Under the pieces are notes generated by a model that saw only the letters and a list, made by a program, of their open reading frames with translations, ran no database searches and had not been told where the DNA came from. The translations under genes were made by a program, and so were the position numbers. Shown in pieces: positions 45,884 through 55,049 of a stretch of 64,000 nt of DNA. The DNA comes from Solitalea lacus (lineage in GTDB: Bacteria; Bacteroidota; Bacteroidia; Sphingobacteriales; Sphingobacteriaceae). The number at the start of each line of letters is the position of its first letter. Positions within the stretch are counted from its first letter, which is position 1. Location: positions 310,001 through 374,000 of the forward strand of contig NZ_CP091740.1 of NCBI RefSeq assembly GCF_022014595.1. The letters run 5' to 3'.

Positions 45884-46192
45884 TTACTCGATTTTTTTTA
45901 ATCCTTCGTCCGGTTCTTCTTGCTGTTTACCAATCAGGTATTTACCTACCCAGGCAAGTGTAAAGGTTGGGATAACGTCGGAACCTGGCAAAATCTCTTC
46001 AAGAAAATTAAATGCACCGCCAATCAATCCAAATTTTCGTTTGAATAGAAAAAAGAAAACTGTGGCCGAAAACGGAGCCCAAAAGAGATCGCCTACCTCA
46101 CCAATCAGAGGAATAGAGTAAGTACTCATGCCAAGTATGTCCATAATAAGACAAATGGCAAGGTCTGTGTATTTCTTTTGGGTGGTATTCAT
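45884..46192 (-). CDS. hypothetical membrane protein
   Basis: 102 residues with two or three hydrophobic segments (LAICLIMDILGMSTYSIPLIG, LFWAPFSATVFFFLF, VIPTFTLAWVGKYL). The pattern 'EVGDLFWAPFSA....LFKRKFG' occurs in many small Bacteroidota membrane proteins of unknown function. It lies 14 bases behind the M1 peptidase gene... it actually precedes that gene's end on the same strand, so both may be co-transcribed. Confidence 0.6.
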   Translation of the reverse strand: MNTTQKKYTDLAICLIMDILGMSTYSIPLIGEVGDLFWAPFSATVFFFLFKRKFGLIGGAFNFLEEILPGSDVIPTFTLAWVGKYLIGKQQEEPDEGLKKIE

Positions 46193-46206
46193 ACAGTACG
46201 AATTAC

Positions 46207-47841
46207 TTAAAATCTTTTAACATTGATATAATAAAGATCCTCGGCAACTTTTACATCAGCTGTGGTTTTAGCTGAAAGTTGTTGCCATGTTGAGGTTGGC
46301 CTAATAATTCTCCATTTTTTATCAGCTAAAGCAACCTTAATTGGCATATCAAAACCAGCAACATCAGCTTTCCAGCGATAGTTTACATTCCCATCTATTT
46401 CTTTTAACTCAAGCGTTGGAATATTGGTATACTTCAAATATTGATAAAACACTTTGGTTAAATCCGTTCCTGTTTTTTTATTGGCATAATTAACAATGTC
46501 ATCGGTTGTTACCGTTTGATGCCAGAATTTAGTCGGAACACCTTTAAGCATTTCGAAGAATTTTTCATCACCCACAATGCTTCTGATAGTATGCAACATT
46601 AATCCACCTTTGTAATACATATCTCCCGACCCCTCCTCGTTTACACCATAAGGGCCAATAATTGGCTTGTCGTTATGTACGCTTTGTTTGTAACCATTAA
46701 TGTGTTTTAGATAATCCTGGTATCCAAATTCGCATTCAGCATAGATAGATTCAGAGTAATTGGTGAAACTTTCATGTATCCACATGTCGGCAATGTCCTT
46801 AGAGGTAACACTGTTGCCAAACCACTCATGCCCGCTTTCATGAATAATGATGAAGTCGAATTTGGTCCCCACTCCTGAATGGGTTAAATCATTTCCTAAG
46901 TACCCGTTTTTGTATTTGTTGCCATATGCTACAGCACTTTGGTGCTCCATTCCTAAATAAGGAGTTTCTATCAGTTTATACCCATCCTCATAAAAGGGAT
47001 AAGGACCAAAACGGTATTCAAAACAGGTTAGCATTGATTTCACTTGTTTGAACTGTTCTTTGGCCTTGGACAAATTTTCCCGCAGTACATAATAGTCTAA
47101 ATCGAGGTTATTGTGTTTGTCGCTGAAATGAGCATACTTGGCGATGTTTACAGAAACATCGTAATTGTTTATTGGATTACTTACAAACCAATTGTATTTT
47201 ACATAACCATTGTTAAGGTCTTGTGTTGATCGTAGTCTTCCGTTTGAAACGTCCATCAGATCTTTTGGAACAGCAATGCTGATCATCATACTGTCGGGTT
47301 CATCACTTTGGTGATCCTTGTTAGGCCACCATAGGCTTGCTCCTGTTCCCTGGCAAGCCACTCCGACCCAAGTATCGCCAGCTTTGTCTTTTGTCCAGAC
47401 AAAACCACCGTCCCATGGAGCACGTTTGGCCACCATTGGTTTGCCTGAATAATAAAAACGCAGGGTTTGGGTTGAATTGGCTTTAATCTTTTCCGGGAAA
47501 TCAATAAACACCGCTCCGAACTCACGTTTGTAAGGGAGTTCGTTTCCCTTCCAAACAATTTTATCAACCTTCATATTGGCAAAAAGGTCTACCTGAATAC
47601 GTTTAAAATCGCTAACAGTTTTAAAAGTAATATCATTATATCCCTCAATCGATTGTTGTTCGGTGTCAACTTTAATGTCCAAATGATAGAAGGTGACGTC
47701 ATAGCAAGAACGTTCGGCGCTTAAAGTTCCCCTTAGTGTATCGGCCCGGGTAAAATGACGGGGGCCATCCATCAGTTGGGCCTTAGCAGAGAAGGAAAGC
47801 GCTGAAGCCGCAATCAAAAAGAATGATTTTCGAATGTTCAT
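46207..47841 (-). CDS. M1-family metallopeptidase
   Basis: 544 residues with a signal peptide (FFLIAASALSFSAKAQ). The N-terminal beta domain is followed by the exopeptidase-type motif YLGMEHQSAVAYGN and the zinc site IIHESGHEWFGNS with the distal Glu in WIHESFTNYSE at about 335-365. It lacks the long C-terminal helical domain of the enzyme at 38226. Probably an exported aminopeptidase. A broken hemerythrin gene lies just upstream with 3 bases between them. Confidence 0.92.
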   Translation of the reverse strand: MNIRKSFFLIAASALSFSAKAQLMDGPRHFTRADTLRGTLSAERSCYDVTFYHLDIKVDTEQQSIEGYNDITFKTVSDFKRIQVDLFANMKVDKIVWKGNELPYKREFGAVFIDFPEKIKANSTQTLRFYYSGKPMVAKRAPWDGGFVWTKDKAGDTWVGVACQGTGASLWWPNKDHQSDEPDSMMISIAVPKDLMDVSNGRLRSTQDLNNGYVKYNWFVSNPINNYDVSVNIAKYAHFSDKHNNLDLDYYVLRENLSKAKEQFKQVKSMLTCFEYRFGPYPFYEDGYKLIETPYLGMEHQSAVAYGNKYKNGYLGNDLTHSGVGTKFDFIIIHESGHEWFGNSVTSKDIADMWIHESFTNYSESIYAECEFGYQDYLKHINGYKQSVHNDKPIIGPYGVNEEGSGDMYYKGGLMLHTIRSIVGDEKFFEMLKGVPTKFWHQTVTTDDIVNYANKKTGTDLTKVFYQYLKYTNIPTLELKEIDGNVNYRWKADVAGFDMPIKVALADKKWRIIRPTSTWQQLSAKTTADVKVAEDLYYINVKRF

Positions 47842-47844
47842 ACG

Positions 47845-48287
47845 TTATAGTTTAAAGTTGATTAAAATAGTGTGTTCAATGCGTTGTTGTATAAGTGGGA
47901 AAAGTCTTCGTTCCTGTAAGCGAACATTGTGGGTTAAATGAGTGCTGATTTTTGTCGTCAGTATTTCGTCGTCCTTGCTTGCAGACAATTCTTCAAAAAG
48001 CTGAATAATCAGCTCTTGTTCTTCTGAAACCTCTTTAAATAATTGATCAATTTCAGCGTCGTGACCACTAAAATGGGTAAATAGTTTGTATTGGTCGTTT
48101 TTAAAATAGGGTTTAAGCCGATGATTAAAAAACTAATTGCATAGTCCTTACGCTCAGCTTTGGATTGAGGCAAGCCTTTATAAATTGGCATTTTGGGGCT
48201 GAGCAATTGTGCTAGCAGTAAAACATCATGGTGCATTTGTGAAATGGGAACCAGTGATGGATGCCTCCTTAATGGTTTGTTCGTCAT
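47845..48287 (-). pseudogene. frameshifted hemerythrin-like (HHE) domain gene
   Basis: The ATG at 48287 begins MTNKPLRRHPSLVPISQMHHDVLLLAQLL, a hemerythrin-like opening, but after AISF the frame is lost. One base forward the protein continues as FNHRLKPYFKNDQYKLF, FSGHDAEIDQLF, THLTHNVRLQERRLFP and ends at 47845. The iron-ligand His/Glu pattern (MHHD, HDAE, HNVRLQE) is divided over both frames. The shift is at a run of six A (48127-48132; six T on the coding strand); one more T would restore a 147-residue protein. True mutation, slippage or a base-calling error are all possible. Confidence 0.8.
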
Positions 48288-48507
48288 TTTCCAGTTAAAA
48301 ACAACTTGCAAGTTGTAAAAATAAATACTCTATAGAACATACCAGGTTTTGTACATCAACATTGTTACCTGTAATGAATAAAAATCTACTTTAGATGAAT
48401 ACTTTTTTGTAGATTATTTGTTCTAAATATTAAAATTGCGTAATTATTCGTTTTTGGTAAAAAAACGTTAAAACTAATAGAATACAAGATCCTAATCCTA
48501 AAAGAGA

Positions 48508-50598
48508 ATGATAAGAAAATTGATGTTAGAAGCTGTGGCGTTTTCGTTCGTAATCAGCTCTTGCTCGGCAACACCTCCACAAGTTACCGCTGATGTAGGC
48601 TCGGGGAAGTTCAATTTGCAGCCCGAACCTAAGCATTATTTAGTGGCCAAAGTAATTACAGGTGCAATAGAAGAGTACCATTATAAAAAAATTAAACTGG
48701 ATGATTCTTTGTCTGTGCAGGTTTTTAATAAATATCTGAAAGACCTTGATGGAGGCAGATCTTCGTTGTTAGCTTCGGACGTAAAAGATTTTGAACAATA
48801 TAAATACAAGCTTGATGATCAACTCGAAGGAGGCGATCTAACTGCGGGTTATTATATCTACAACCATTATGCAAATCGATTAAGTGAGCGGATAGATTAC
48901 GCACTTGGTTTGCTTAAAACTAAAATGAACCTTGACTCTACGGATTCTTATGAGTTGGATAGAGAAAAAGAGCCTTGGTTCAGTACAACAGCCGATTTAA
49001 ATAGTTACTGGAACAAGCGCCTCCGCTATGAGCTTATAACACAGAAGTTGCTTAGTAAAGATGAGCAAAAGGCTTATAATATCATTAAGAAAAGATACGA
49101 AAACCTCAAAACCCAGTTGTCGAAACTGAAAAGCGAAGATGTTTTTGAGGCCTATATGAATGCGTTCTCTTCAACGGTAGAGCCTCATACGGTTTATTTG
49201 TCGCCTAAAAATTCTGCAGACTTTAAAATTGAAATGTCAAGAGCGCTGGAAGGTATAGGGGCCACTTTACGCTACGATGAGGGTTATACCAAGGTTGTGC
49301 AATTGACAAAAGGCGGTCCTGCTGAAAAGAGCAAGCAAGTTCAGCCAAACGACCGAATTATTGCTGTTGCACAAGGTAAGGACGGGGAATTTGAAGATGT
49401 GGTAGGTTGGAGAATCGATGATGTGGTGGGTAAAATTCGCGGACCTAAAGGCACTGTTGTTCGTCTGCAGATCATTCCTTCAGGTGCTGACGTAAATTCA
49501 GCACCGAAAACCATTGTTCTTGTGCGTGAAAAAGTTGTTTTAAGTGAACAACAAGCGCAGAGTGAAGTTAAACAGGTGAATTATAACGGAAAACTTTATA
49601 AGATTGGTGTAATCAGCGTTCCTGCGTTTTATATTGATTGGGATGCAATGCGCAAAAAAGATCCGAATTATACCTCAACTTCTCGCGATGTAAAGAATGC
49701 ACTTATCAAATTTAAAGCACAGGGTGTTGACGGTGTTGTGATTGATTTGCGCAATAATGGTGGAGGTTCATTACAAGAAGCAATAGAGCTAACCGGATTG
49801 TTCATTAAAACCGGACCGGTTGTACAAGTGCGTGAGGCAAATGGCAACGTAAAGGTTAATGAAGATTTAAATCCTGAAATTGCTTATTCAGGGCCATTGA
49901 CAGTGATGGTCAACCGTTTCAGTGCATCAGCCTCTGAAATCTTTGCTGCCGCAATTCAGGATTATCAACGTGGATTGGTAATCGGCGAGCAAAGCTATGG
50001 TAAAGGAACTGTACAAACTGCTGCTCAAATTAATGAACTGGTAAATAAACCTGATAACTTGGGTCAATTAAATCTTACCATTGCTAAGTTTTACCGTATT
50101 AGCGGTGGAAGTACTCAACACAAGGGGGTAATTCCTGATATTACATTCCCAAGCATGTTCCCGGCTAATTTATTTGGTGAAAGTTCAGAGCCTACTGCCT
50201 TGCCATGGGACCAAATCTCACAAGCGCCATATAAACCTGTTGGGCAGCTAAATGTGCTGAAACCAGTCATCGAAGCAGATCATGATAAGCGTATGAAAGC
50301 AAATTCAGAGTATAAGTATATGCTTGAAGATATTAAGGAGTTTGAGCTAAATACCAATCGCAAAACAGTTGTGCTGAATATAGACCAATTGAAGAAGGAG
50401 CGTGATTTGAAAGAGGAGGAGGAGTTGGTTCGTTATAATCAACGAAGAAAACTTTTAGGAGAAAAACCTGTTGCTAAAGGCTCCGATAGAGTTCCGCTTC
50501 AAAATGATTATGTGAAAGATGAAAGTCTGCAAATTACTGCTGAGCTGATTAACAAGTCAGTTGCTAATACAATTGCAGAAACACTTCCTAAAAAGTAA
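48508..50598 (+). CDS. prc: carboxy-terminal processing peptidase (tail-specific protease, S41)
   Basis: 696 residues with a lipoprotein signal (FVISSCSATPP). The Prc N-terminal helical domain is followed by a PDZ domain (about 235-330, ALEGIGATLRYDEGYTKVV) and the S41 core with VVIDLRNNGGGS, NRFSASASEIFAAAIQDY (catalytic Ser) and GEQSYGKGTVQ (catalytic Lys), then the DUF3340-type C-terminal domain. It cleaves envelope proteins from the C-terminus in the periplasm. Confidence 0.95.
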   Translation: MIRKLMLEAVAFSFVISSCSATPPQVTADVGSGKFNLQPEPKHYLVAKVITGAIEEYHYKKIKLDDSLSVQVFNKYLKDLDGGRSSLLASDVKDFEQYKYKLDDQLEGGDLTAGYYIYNHYANRLSERIDYALGLLKTKMNLDSTDSYELDREKEPWFSTTADLNSYWNKRLRYELITQKLLSKDEQKAYNIIKKRYENLKTQLSKLKSEDVFEAYMNAFSSTVEPHTVYLSPKNSADFKIEMSRALEGIGATLRYDEGYTKVVQLTKGGPAEKSKQVQPNDRIIAVAQGKDGEFEDVVGWRIDDVVGKIRGPKGTVVRLQIIPSGADVNSAPKTIVLVREKVVLSEQQAQSEVKQVNYNGKLYKIGVISVPAFYIDWDAMRKKDPNYTSTSRDVKNALIKFKAQGVDGVVIDLRNNGGGSLQEAIELTGLFIKTGPVVQVREANGNVKVNEDLNPEIAYSGPLTVMVNRFSASASEIFAAAIQDYQRGLVIGEQSYGKGTVQTAAQINELVNKPDNLGQLNLTIAKFYRISGGSTQHKGVIPDITFPSMFPANLFGESSEPTALPWDQISQAPYKPVGQLNVLKPVIEADHDKRMKANSEYKYMLEDIKEFELNTNRKTVVLNIDQLKKERDLKEEEELVRYNQRRKLLGEKPVAKGSDRVPLQNDYVKDESLQITAELINKSVANTIAETLPKK

Positions 50599-50617
50599 AA
50601 GCTAAAAGCTTAAATAG

Positions 50618-50653
50618 AAACAGGTCGGATGATATATTTCATTCGACCTGTTT
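50618..50653 (+). terminator. Rho-independent terminator of prc
   Basis: 15-base arms AAACAGGTCGGATGA / TCATTCGACCTGTTT with one G-T pair, then T-rich DNA. Confidence 0.8.
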
Positions 50654-50733
50654 TATTAAGTAAGGTTGCTTGTTGAAATCTCGGAATTTGATTTTCTTTG
50701 CTCTCCCTTTTTCAGGGATAACCAACCAAACTA

Positions 50734-51612
50734 ATGGAAAATATTTTGCATTCACCAATAAACAACAATACACTTTCGGATTTTATTTCTGCTAAAGATT
50801 ATACGGTTAGTGGAAATGAGTTTTCAATTAAAATTGATGAACAAACAGGGTTGCTGATAACCACACCACGACCAAAGGCTGAAGACCTGGGCAAGTATTA
50901 TGAGAGTGATGATTATATTTCTCATACTGATGGAAATAAGAGTTTGTTTGAAAAGATCTATAATTGGATAAGAAACTATTCATTAAAAAAGAAGCTCGCT
51001 TTGGTTGAATCGAAGCACCCTAAGGGCGCATTGCTAGATATAGGGTGCGGTACAGGGGCTTTTTTGTCGGTCTGTAAGCAGGCTGGTTGGAAAGTTAAAG
51101 GTGTTGAGCCAGGCGCAAAAGCTTCGGCTTTGGCAAAAGAAAAAGTGCAGGAATCCATTTACCCATCACTTTTTGATGCTGAACTAAACGGGCAGAAATT
51201 TGATGTAATCACCATGTGGCATGTTCTTGAGCATATGCCAGACTTAAATGCCACTATTGAACGATTAAAAGAATTGCTTACTCCAACTGGGGTATTAATT
51301 ATAGCAGTGCCTAATTATAATTCGTATGATGCCTTGCATTACGGGAAATATTGGGCTGCTTATGATGTTCCTCGTCATCTTTATCACTTTTCTCAACAAT
51401 CAGTTAAACAACTTTTTGGCAATCATGAGTTTGAGCTAAAAGAAACTAAACCAATGATATTTGATTCATTTTATGTGAGCTTGTTAAGTGAGCAAAATAA
51501 ATGTGGACGTAAAAAATGGTTTTCAGCATTCTTAATGGGGCTCGAATCAAATATCAAGGCTCAACAAACTGGAGAATACTCTTCTTTGATTTATATTCTT
51601 AATCGTAAATAA
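50734..51612 (+). CDS. class I SAM-dependent methyltransferase
   Basis: 292 residues. The SAM-binding motif is LLDIGCGTGAFLSVCK, then VEPGAKASALAKE, FDVITMWHVLEHMPDL and TGVLIIAVPNY, the Methyltransf_23 pattern. An N-terminal lobe (about 1-75) and C-terminal helices flank it. Such enzymes methylate sugars, lipids or small molecules; the acceptor is unknown. Confidence 0.9.
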   Translation: MENILHSPINNNTLSDFISAKDYTVSGNEFSIKIDEQTGLLITTPRPKAEDLGKYYESDDYISHTDGNKSLFEKIYNWIRNYSLKKKLALVESKHPKGALLDIGCGTGAFLSVCKQAGWKVKGVEPGAKASALAKEKVQESIYPSLFDAELNGQKFDVITMWHVLEHMPDLNATIERLKELLTPTGVLIIAVPNYNSYDALHYGKYWAAYDVPRHLYHFSQQSVKQLFGNHEFELKETKPMIFDSFYVSLLSEQNKCGRKKWFSAFLMGLESNIKAQQTGEYSSLIYILNRK

Positions 51613-51689
51613 AACAAGAGGGATTTGATTTTAACATCTGTAAATCAAATGTAAATTATTAAATTCATAGTAAATCAATCCTGTTTTCT

Positions 51690-52811
51690 ATGAAATTTAA
51701 TACTCAACTTAAAATAGCACTTCCAGTTTTGGTGGTGCTATTTTTTGCTTTTGCAGCAAGGCAAAGGTCGGTGGATCAGGTTCCGCAAATTCCTCTTGAG
51801 GACTTCTTCAAAAATCCGGCGATGACCGGATTTAAGGTTTCCCCAGACGGCAACTACATTTCGTATTTAGCACCCTATCAAACCCGGCTAAATGTTTTTG
51901 TTAAGAAGATCGGGACCGATAAGGCCATTAGGATTACGAATGACCTTAAACGCGATATCAGAAATTACTTTTGGAAAGCTAATAAGATCATGTATTTCCA
52001 GGATGTAGGAGGCAATGAGAACTTCCAGCTTTTTGCTGTAAATGCCGATGGAACTAAACCAATGGAAATTACCCAGGCAGGTTACCGTACTGAATTGGTT
52101 GATGATCTTTCTTCTGATGATCAACATGTGATTATTCAAACCAATAAGCGGAATGCAGAAGTGTTTGATCCATATAAAATTGATTTAGCCACCGGAAAAG
52201 CAACTATGTTGTACGAGAATCCTGGAAATATAACCGGATGGATGGTTGATCACGATGGAAAATTGAGGGTGGCCGCGGTCACGGATGGTGTTCAAACCTC
52301 AATTCTTTATCGCAATAACGAAACCGATAATTTCAAAACATCAATTACTACGGATTTTAAGGAATCTGTTATGCCCTTGTTTTTCACTTTTGATAACAAA
52401 TATGTTTATGCTATTTCAAACCGAGGCCGTGATAAAAATGAACTTGTGGTGTTTGATTTGGAAAAAGGCAAAGAAATAAAAACTGTTTATTCAAATCCCG
52501 ATTATGACATTGAATTTGCCGATTATTCAAGGAAACAAAAGAAACTGATGGTGGTAGGTTATACTTCGTGGAAAAGTGAGCTGGTGGCTTTGGATGATGA
52601 GGCGAAGAAAATTCTCGACGACCTTAAATCAAAGGTGGGAGATAAGAATATTAGCGTGATGTCATTCAATAAAAACGAGGATAAAATTGTTTTTTACGTA
52701 GGAGCAGATCGGTTTAATAAATTCTACTATTATGATGTTAATACAGGAAAGCTTGAGCTATTAGCAAATACTCGCCCTTGGTTAAACCTGAATTATGCAA
52801 TAGATTATTAA
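51690..52811 (+). pseudogene. S9 prolyl oligopeptidase, propeller half, cut by IS insertion
   Basis: 373 residues: signal/anchor (IALPVLVVLFFAFAA), then the seven-bladed beta-propeller domain of S9 peptidases (GFKVSPDGNYISYLAPY, RITNDLKRDIRNYFW, ...). The frame runs into the insertion element after ...NTRPWL and stops nine codons later at 52811. The native part ends at 52786. Joining 51690-52786 to 54185-54995 gives one 635-residue frame, so the gene was intact before insertion. Peptidases of this type cut short peptides after proline or related sites in the periplasm. Confidence 0.93.
52782..52786. repeat. target-site duplication (TTAAA), left copy
   Basis: TTAAA directly precedes the left terminal repeat and matches 54180-54184 behind the right repeat. 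Confidence 0.88.
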
Positions 52812-54179
52812 AGTAATCGATAAGTGTCTTTATATTAGTCACCCAAAGCGATTTACAACTTCACCCTGATGGTTAATTTGCCCATAGAGTATTCAGACAA
52901 ACCCGTAACCCCATTTGGCGGGATGAGTTTACTAAAGCGCATGCTTGATAAGACCCAGATTTATGAACAGCTTAATAAACTGGCACTGCCAGTTGCAGGC
53001 TCCAATCGGGGATATTTACCATCGGATATTGTTCGGTCCTTTTGGTTAGGTATTTGGACGGGGGCCAGTCGTTACATTCATTGCGACTGGGTAAGATACG
53101 ATACGGTTCTTCAAGACATTTTCGGTCTGAAGCAGATGCCTTCTCAGAGCACCTATAGTCGATTTTTCAATAAATTCAATCAAGCCAAAAATACAGAAGT
53201 ATTCCCTGCCCTGCAGCAGTGGTTCATGGAGCAGCTGGAAATCAACACAATTACGGTTGATTTTGACAGTACCGTTATTACCCGGTATGGAGAACAGGAA
53301 GGCAGTGCCGTAGGTTATAATCCCAATAAAAAGGGCAGGAACTCCCATCATCCTCTGATGGCTTTTATCAGCCAAACCAGAATGGTGGCCAATGCCTGGT
53401 TGCGACCCGGAAATGCCGCGGCCAGTTCTAATTGCGTAGCATTTATGCAGGAAACCTTTGATTGTTGTCTGCAGGGGAAGAAAGTGGGTTTGGTTCGTGG
53501 AGATAGTGGCTTCTATACCGAAGAAATCCTTGATTACCTTGAGCAAAAGCGGCTAAACTACGTGGTAGCCGTCAGAATGTATCCCAATATAAAAAGCGAA
53601 GTACTCTGCCGGAGCGCATGGATTACCCTTAGCAAAGGAATAGAGTTGAGTGAAATGACTTTCAGCCATTCACAAGGTAAGCCAAGGCGGTATATTATTG
53701 TCAAAAAACGGGTAGAGGATCGGCCTAATTGCACAGGTAAACTTCTTTTTGAGGATATGCCAGGGTATCGGTTTAGTTGCTATGTGACCAATTTGGATTT
53801 ACCTCTTGACCAGGTATGGAACATTTATAATTCAAGGGCCGATTGCGAGAATCGGATTAAAGAGCTCAAACAAGATTTTGGTCTGGAAAACTTCTGCATG
53901 CAAAACTTTTGGGCAACAGAAGCCTCCTTCCGGTTCATCATGGTAGCCTATAACCTGATTAGTCTTTTTAGACACTTTGCTTTAAATGAACACAATAAAG
54001 CTACCCACCAAACACTAAAATCCTATTGCTTTGCATTAGGAGCCTGGACTGCAACTCATGCCAACAGAAAAGTGCTAAAAATCTCATTGCCCCTCAAAAA
54101 GCGGCAATGGATGGATGGATTATTTGCTAAAATTGACCTGCTGGATGGTAAGTTCTCCTATTCTAATGCATAATTCAGG
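52787..54179 (+). mobile_element. insertion sequence, IS1380-like, 1,393 bp
   Basis: Ends carry inverted repeats: CCTGAATTATGCA at 52787-52799 and its complement at 54167-54179, 13 perfect (19 of 21 in all). A 5-bp direct duplication TTAAA flanks it (52782-52786 and 54180-54184). It holds one transposase gene, and its stop codon lies inside the right terminal repeat. It is richer in G+C than its host gene (about 50% at 53341-53400 against about 32% at 52321-52380). The family name is from protein likeness; TSD size and ends fit. Confidence 0.93.
52869..54173 (+). CDS. IS1380-family DDE transposase
   Basis: 434 residues that appear intact. The three acidic catalytic residues are in ITVDFDSTVITRYGEQEG (first Asp), GLVRGDSGFYTEEIL (second Asp) and YNSRADCENRIKELKQDFG (Glu), matching the DDE_Tnp_1_4 family. 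Other typical stretches are SAVGYNPNKKGRNSHHPLMAF and NAWLRPGNAAASS. The element could still be mobile. IS4 was considered as an alternative family; the duplication length and motifs favour IS1380. Confidence 0.9.
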   Translation: MVNLPIEYSDKPVTPFGGMSLLKRMLDKTQIYEQLNKLALPVAGSNRGYLPSDIVRSFWLGIWTGASRYIHCDWVRYDTVLQDIFGLKQMPSQSTYSRFFNKFNQAKNTEVFPALQQWFMEQLEINTITVDFDSTVITRYGEQEGSAVGYNPNKKGRNSHHPLMAFISQTRMVANAWLRPGNAAASSNCVAFMQETFDCCLQGKKVGLVRGDSGFYTEEILDYLEQKRLNYVVAVRMYPNIKSEVLCRSAWITLSKGIELSEMTFSHSQGKPRRYIIVKKRVEDRPNCTGKLLFEDMPGYRFSCYVTNLDLPLDQVWNIYNSRADCENRIKELKQDFGLENFCMQNFWATEASFRFIMVAYNLISLFRHFALNEHNKATHQTLKSYCFALGAWTATHANRKVLKISLPLKKRQWMDGLFAKIDLLDGKFSYSNA

Positions 54180-54184
54180 TTAAA
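54180..54184. repeat. target-site duplication (TTAAA), right copy
   Basis: Matches 52782-52786. Keeping one copy restores the peptidase reading frame. Confidence 0.88.
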
Positions 54185-54995
54185 AGAAGAGCATATGGCC
54201 GAAATGAAACCAATTAAATATACTTCGCGAGATGGCTTAACGATTAACGGTTATCTAACGCTTCCTGTAGGGGTTGAGCCCAAGAATTTGCCGGTTATCA
54301 TCAACCCACATGGTGGACCATGGGCTCGGGATGAATGGAGGTTAAACCCGGAAGTTCAATTTTTAGCAAATCGAGGTTATGCGGTTTTACAAATGAATTT
54401 TAGAGGTTCAACCGGCTACGGCAAAGAGTTCTGGACCAAATCATTTAAGCAATGGGGTCGAACCATGCAAAACGATGTAAGTGATGGCGTTGCCTGGTTG
54501 ATTAAGGAGGGTATTGCCGATAAAAATCGGATTGCTATTTATGGGGGTAGCTATGGTGGGTATACAACGCTTGCCGGCATAACTTTTACGCCGGACCTGT
54601 ACGCTTGTGCGGTCGATTATGTGGGCGTGGCAAATATGTTTACGTTCATGAAAACAATTCCTCCGTATTGGGAGCCTTATCGTAAAATGTTTTATGAGAT
54701 GGTGGGTGACCCAAAAGCGGATAGTGTAATGCTGGCAGAAGTTTCACCTGTGATGCATGCCGATAAGATTAAGGTTCCGCTATTGATAGCCCAGGGAGCC
54801 AATGATCCAAGGGTAAACAAAAACGAGTCGGACCAGATGGTGGAGGCTTTGCGTAAGCGAGGCATTGAAGTTGAATACATAGTAAAAGACAACGAGGGGC
54901 ATGGCTTCTCGAATCAGGAAAACAGAATGGACTTTTATGGTGCAATGGAGAAATTTTTCGCGAAGCACTTAAAATCAGAAATGGGCAAGAATTAA
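54185..54995 (+). pseudogene. S9 prolyl oligopeptidase, hydrolase half, downstream of IS
   Basis: The alpha/beta-hydrolase domain is complete: INPHGGPWARDEWR (oxyanion), IYGGSYGGYTTLAG (catalytic Ser), LIAQGANDPRVNK (Asp) and DNEGHGFSNQENR (His). An ATG at 54195 preceded by AAGAAGAG gives 266 residues, so the domain could be made on its own, but it lacks the propeller and signal peptide. Listed as a pseudogene because it is one half of a gene broken by the insertion. Confidence 0.9.
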
Positions 54996-54998
54996 ATG

Positions 54999-55032
54999 AA
55001 AAAGAGGCTTAAAATCAACTAAGCCTCTTTTC
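54999..55032. terminator. Convergent terminator
   Basis: AAAAGAGGCTTA / TAAGCCTCTTTT hairpin, loop 8, A- and T-runs on either side, between the peptidase remnant and the DUF885 gene. Confidence 0.85.
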
Positions 55033-55049
55033 ATTTATATATCTGCAGT

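Noticed and set aside
53046-53546. 166-residue minus-strand frame inside the transposase gene
   Set aside because: It is antisense to the clear DDE motifs of the transposase and shows no domain; treated as a shadow, not a passenger gene.
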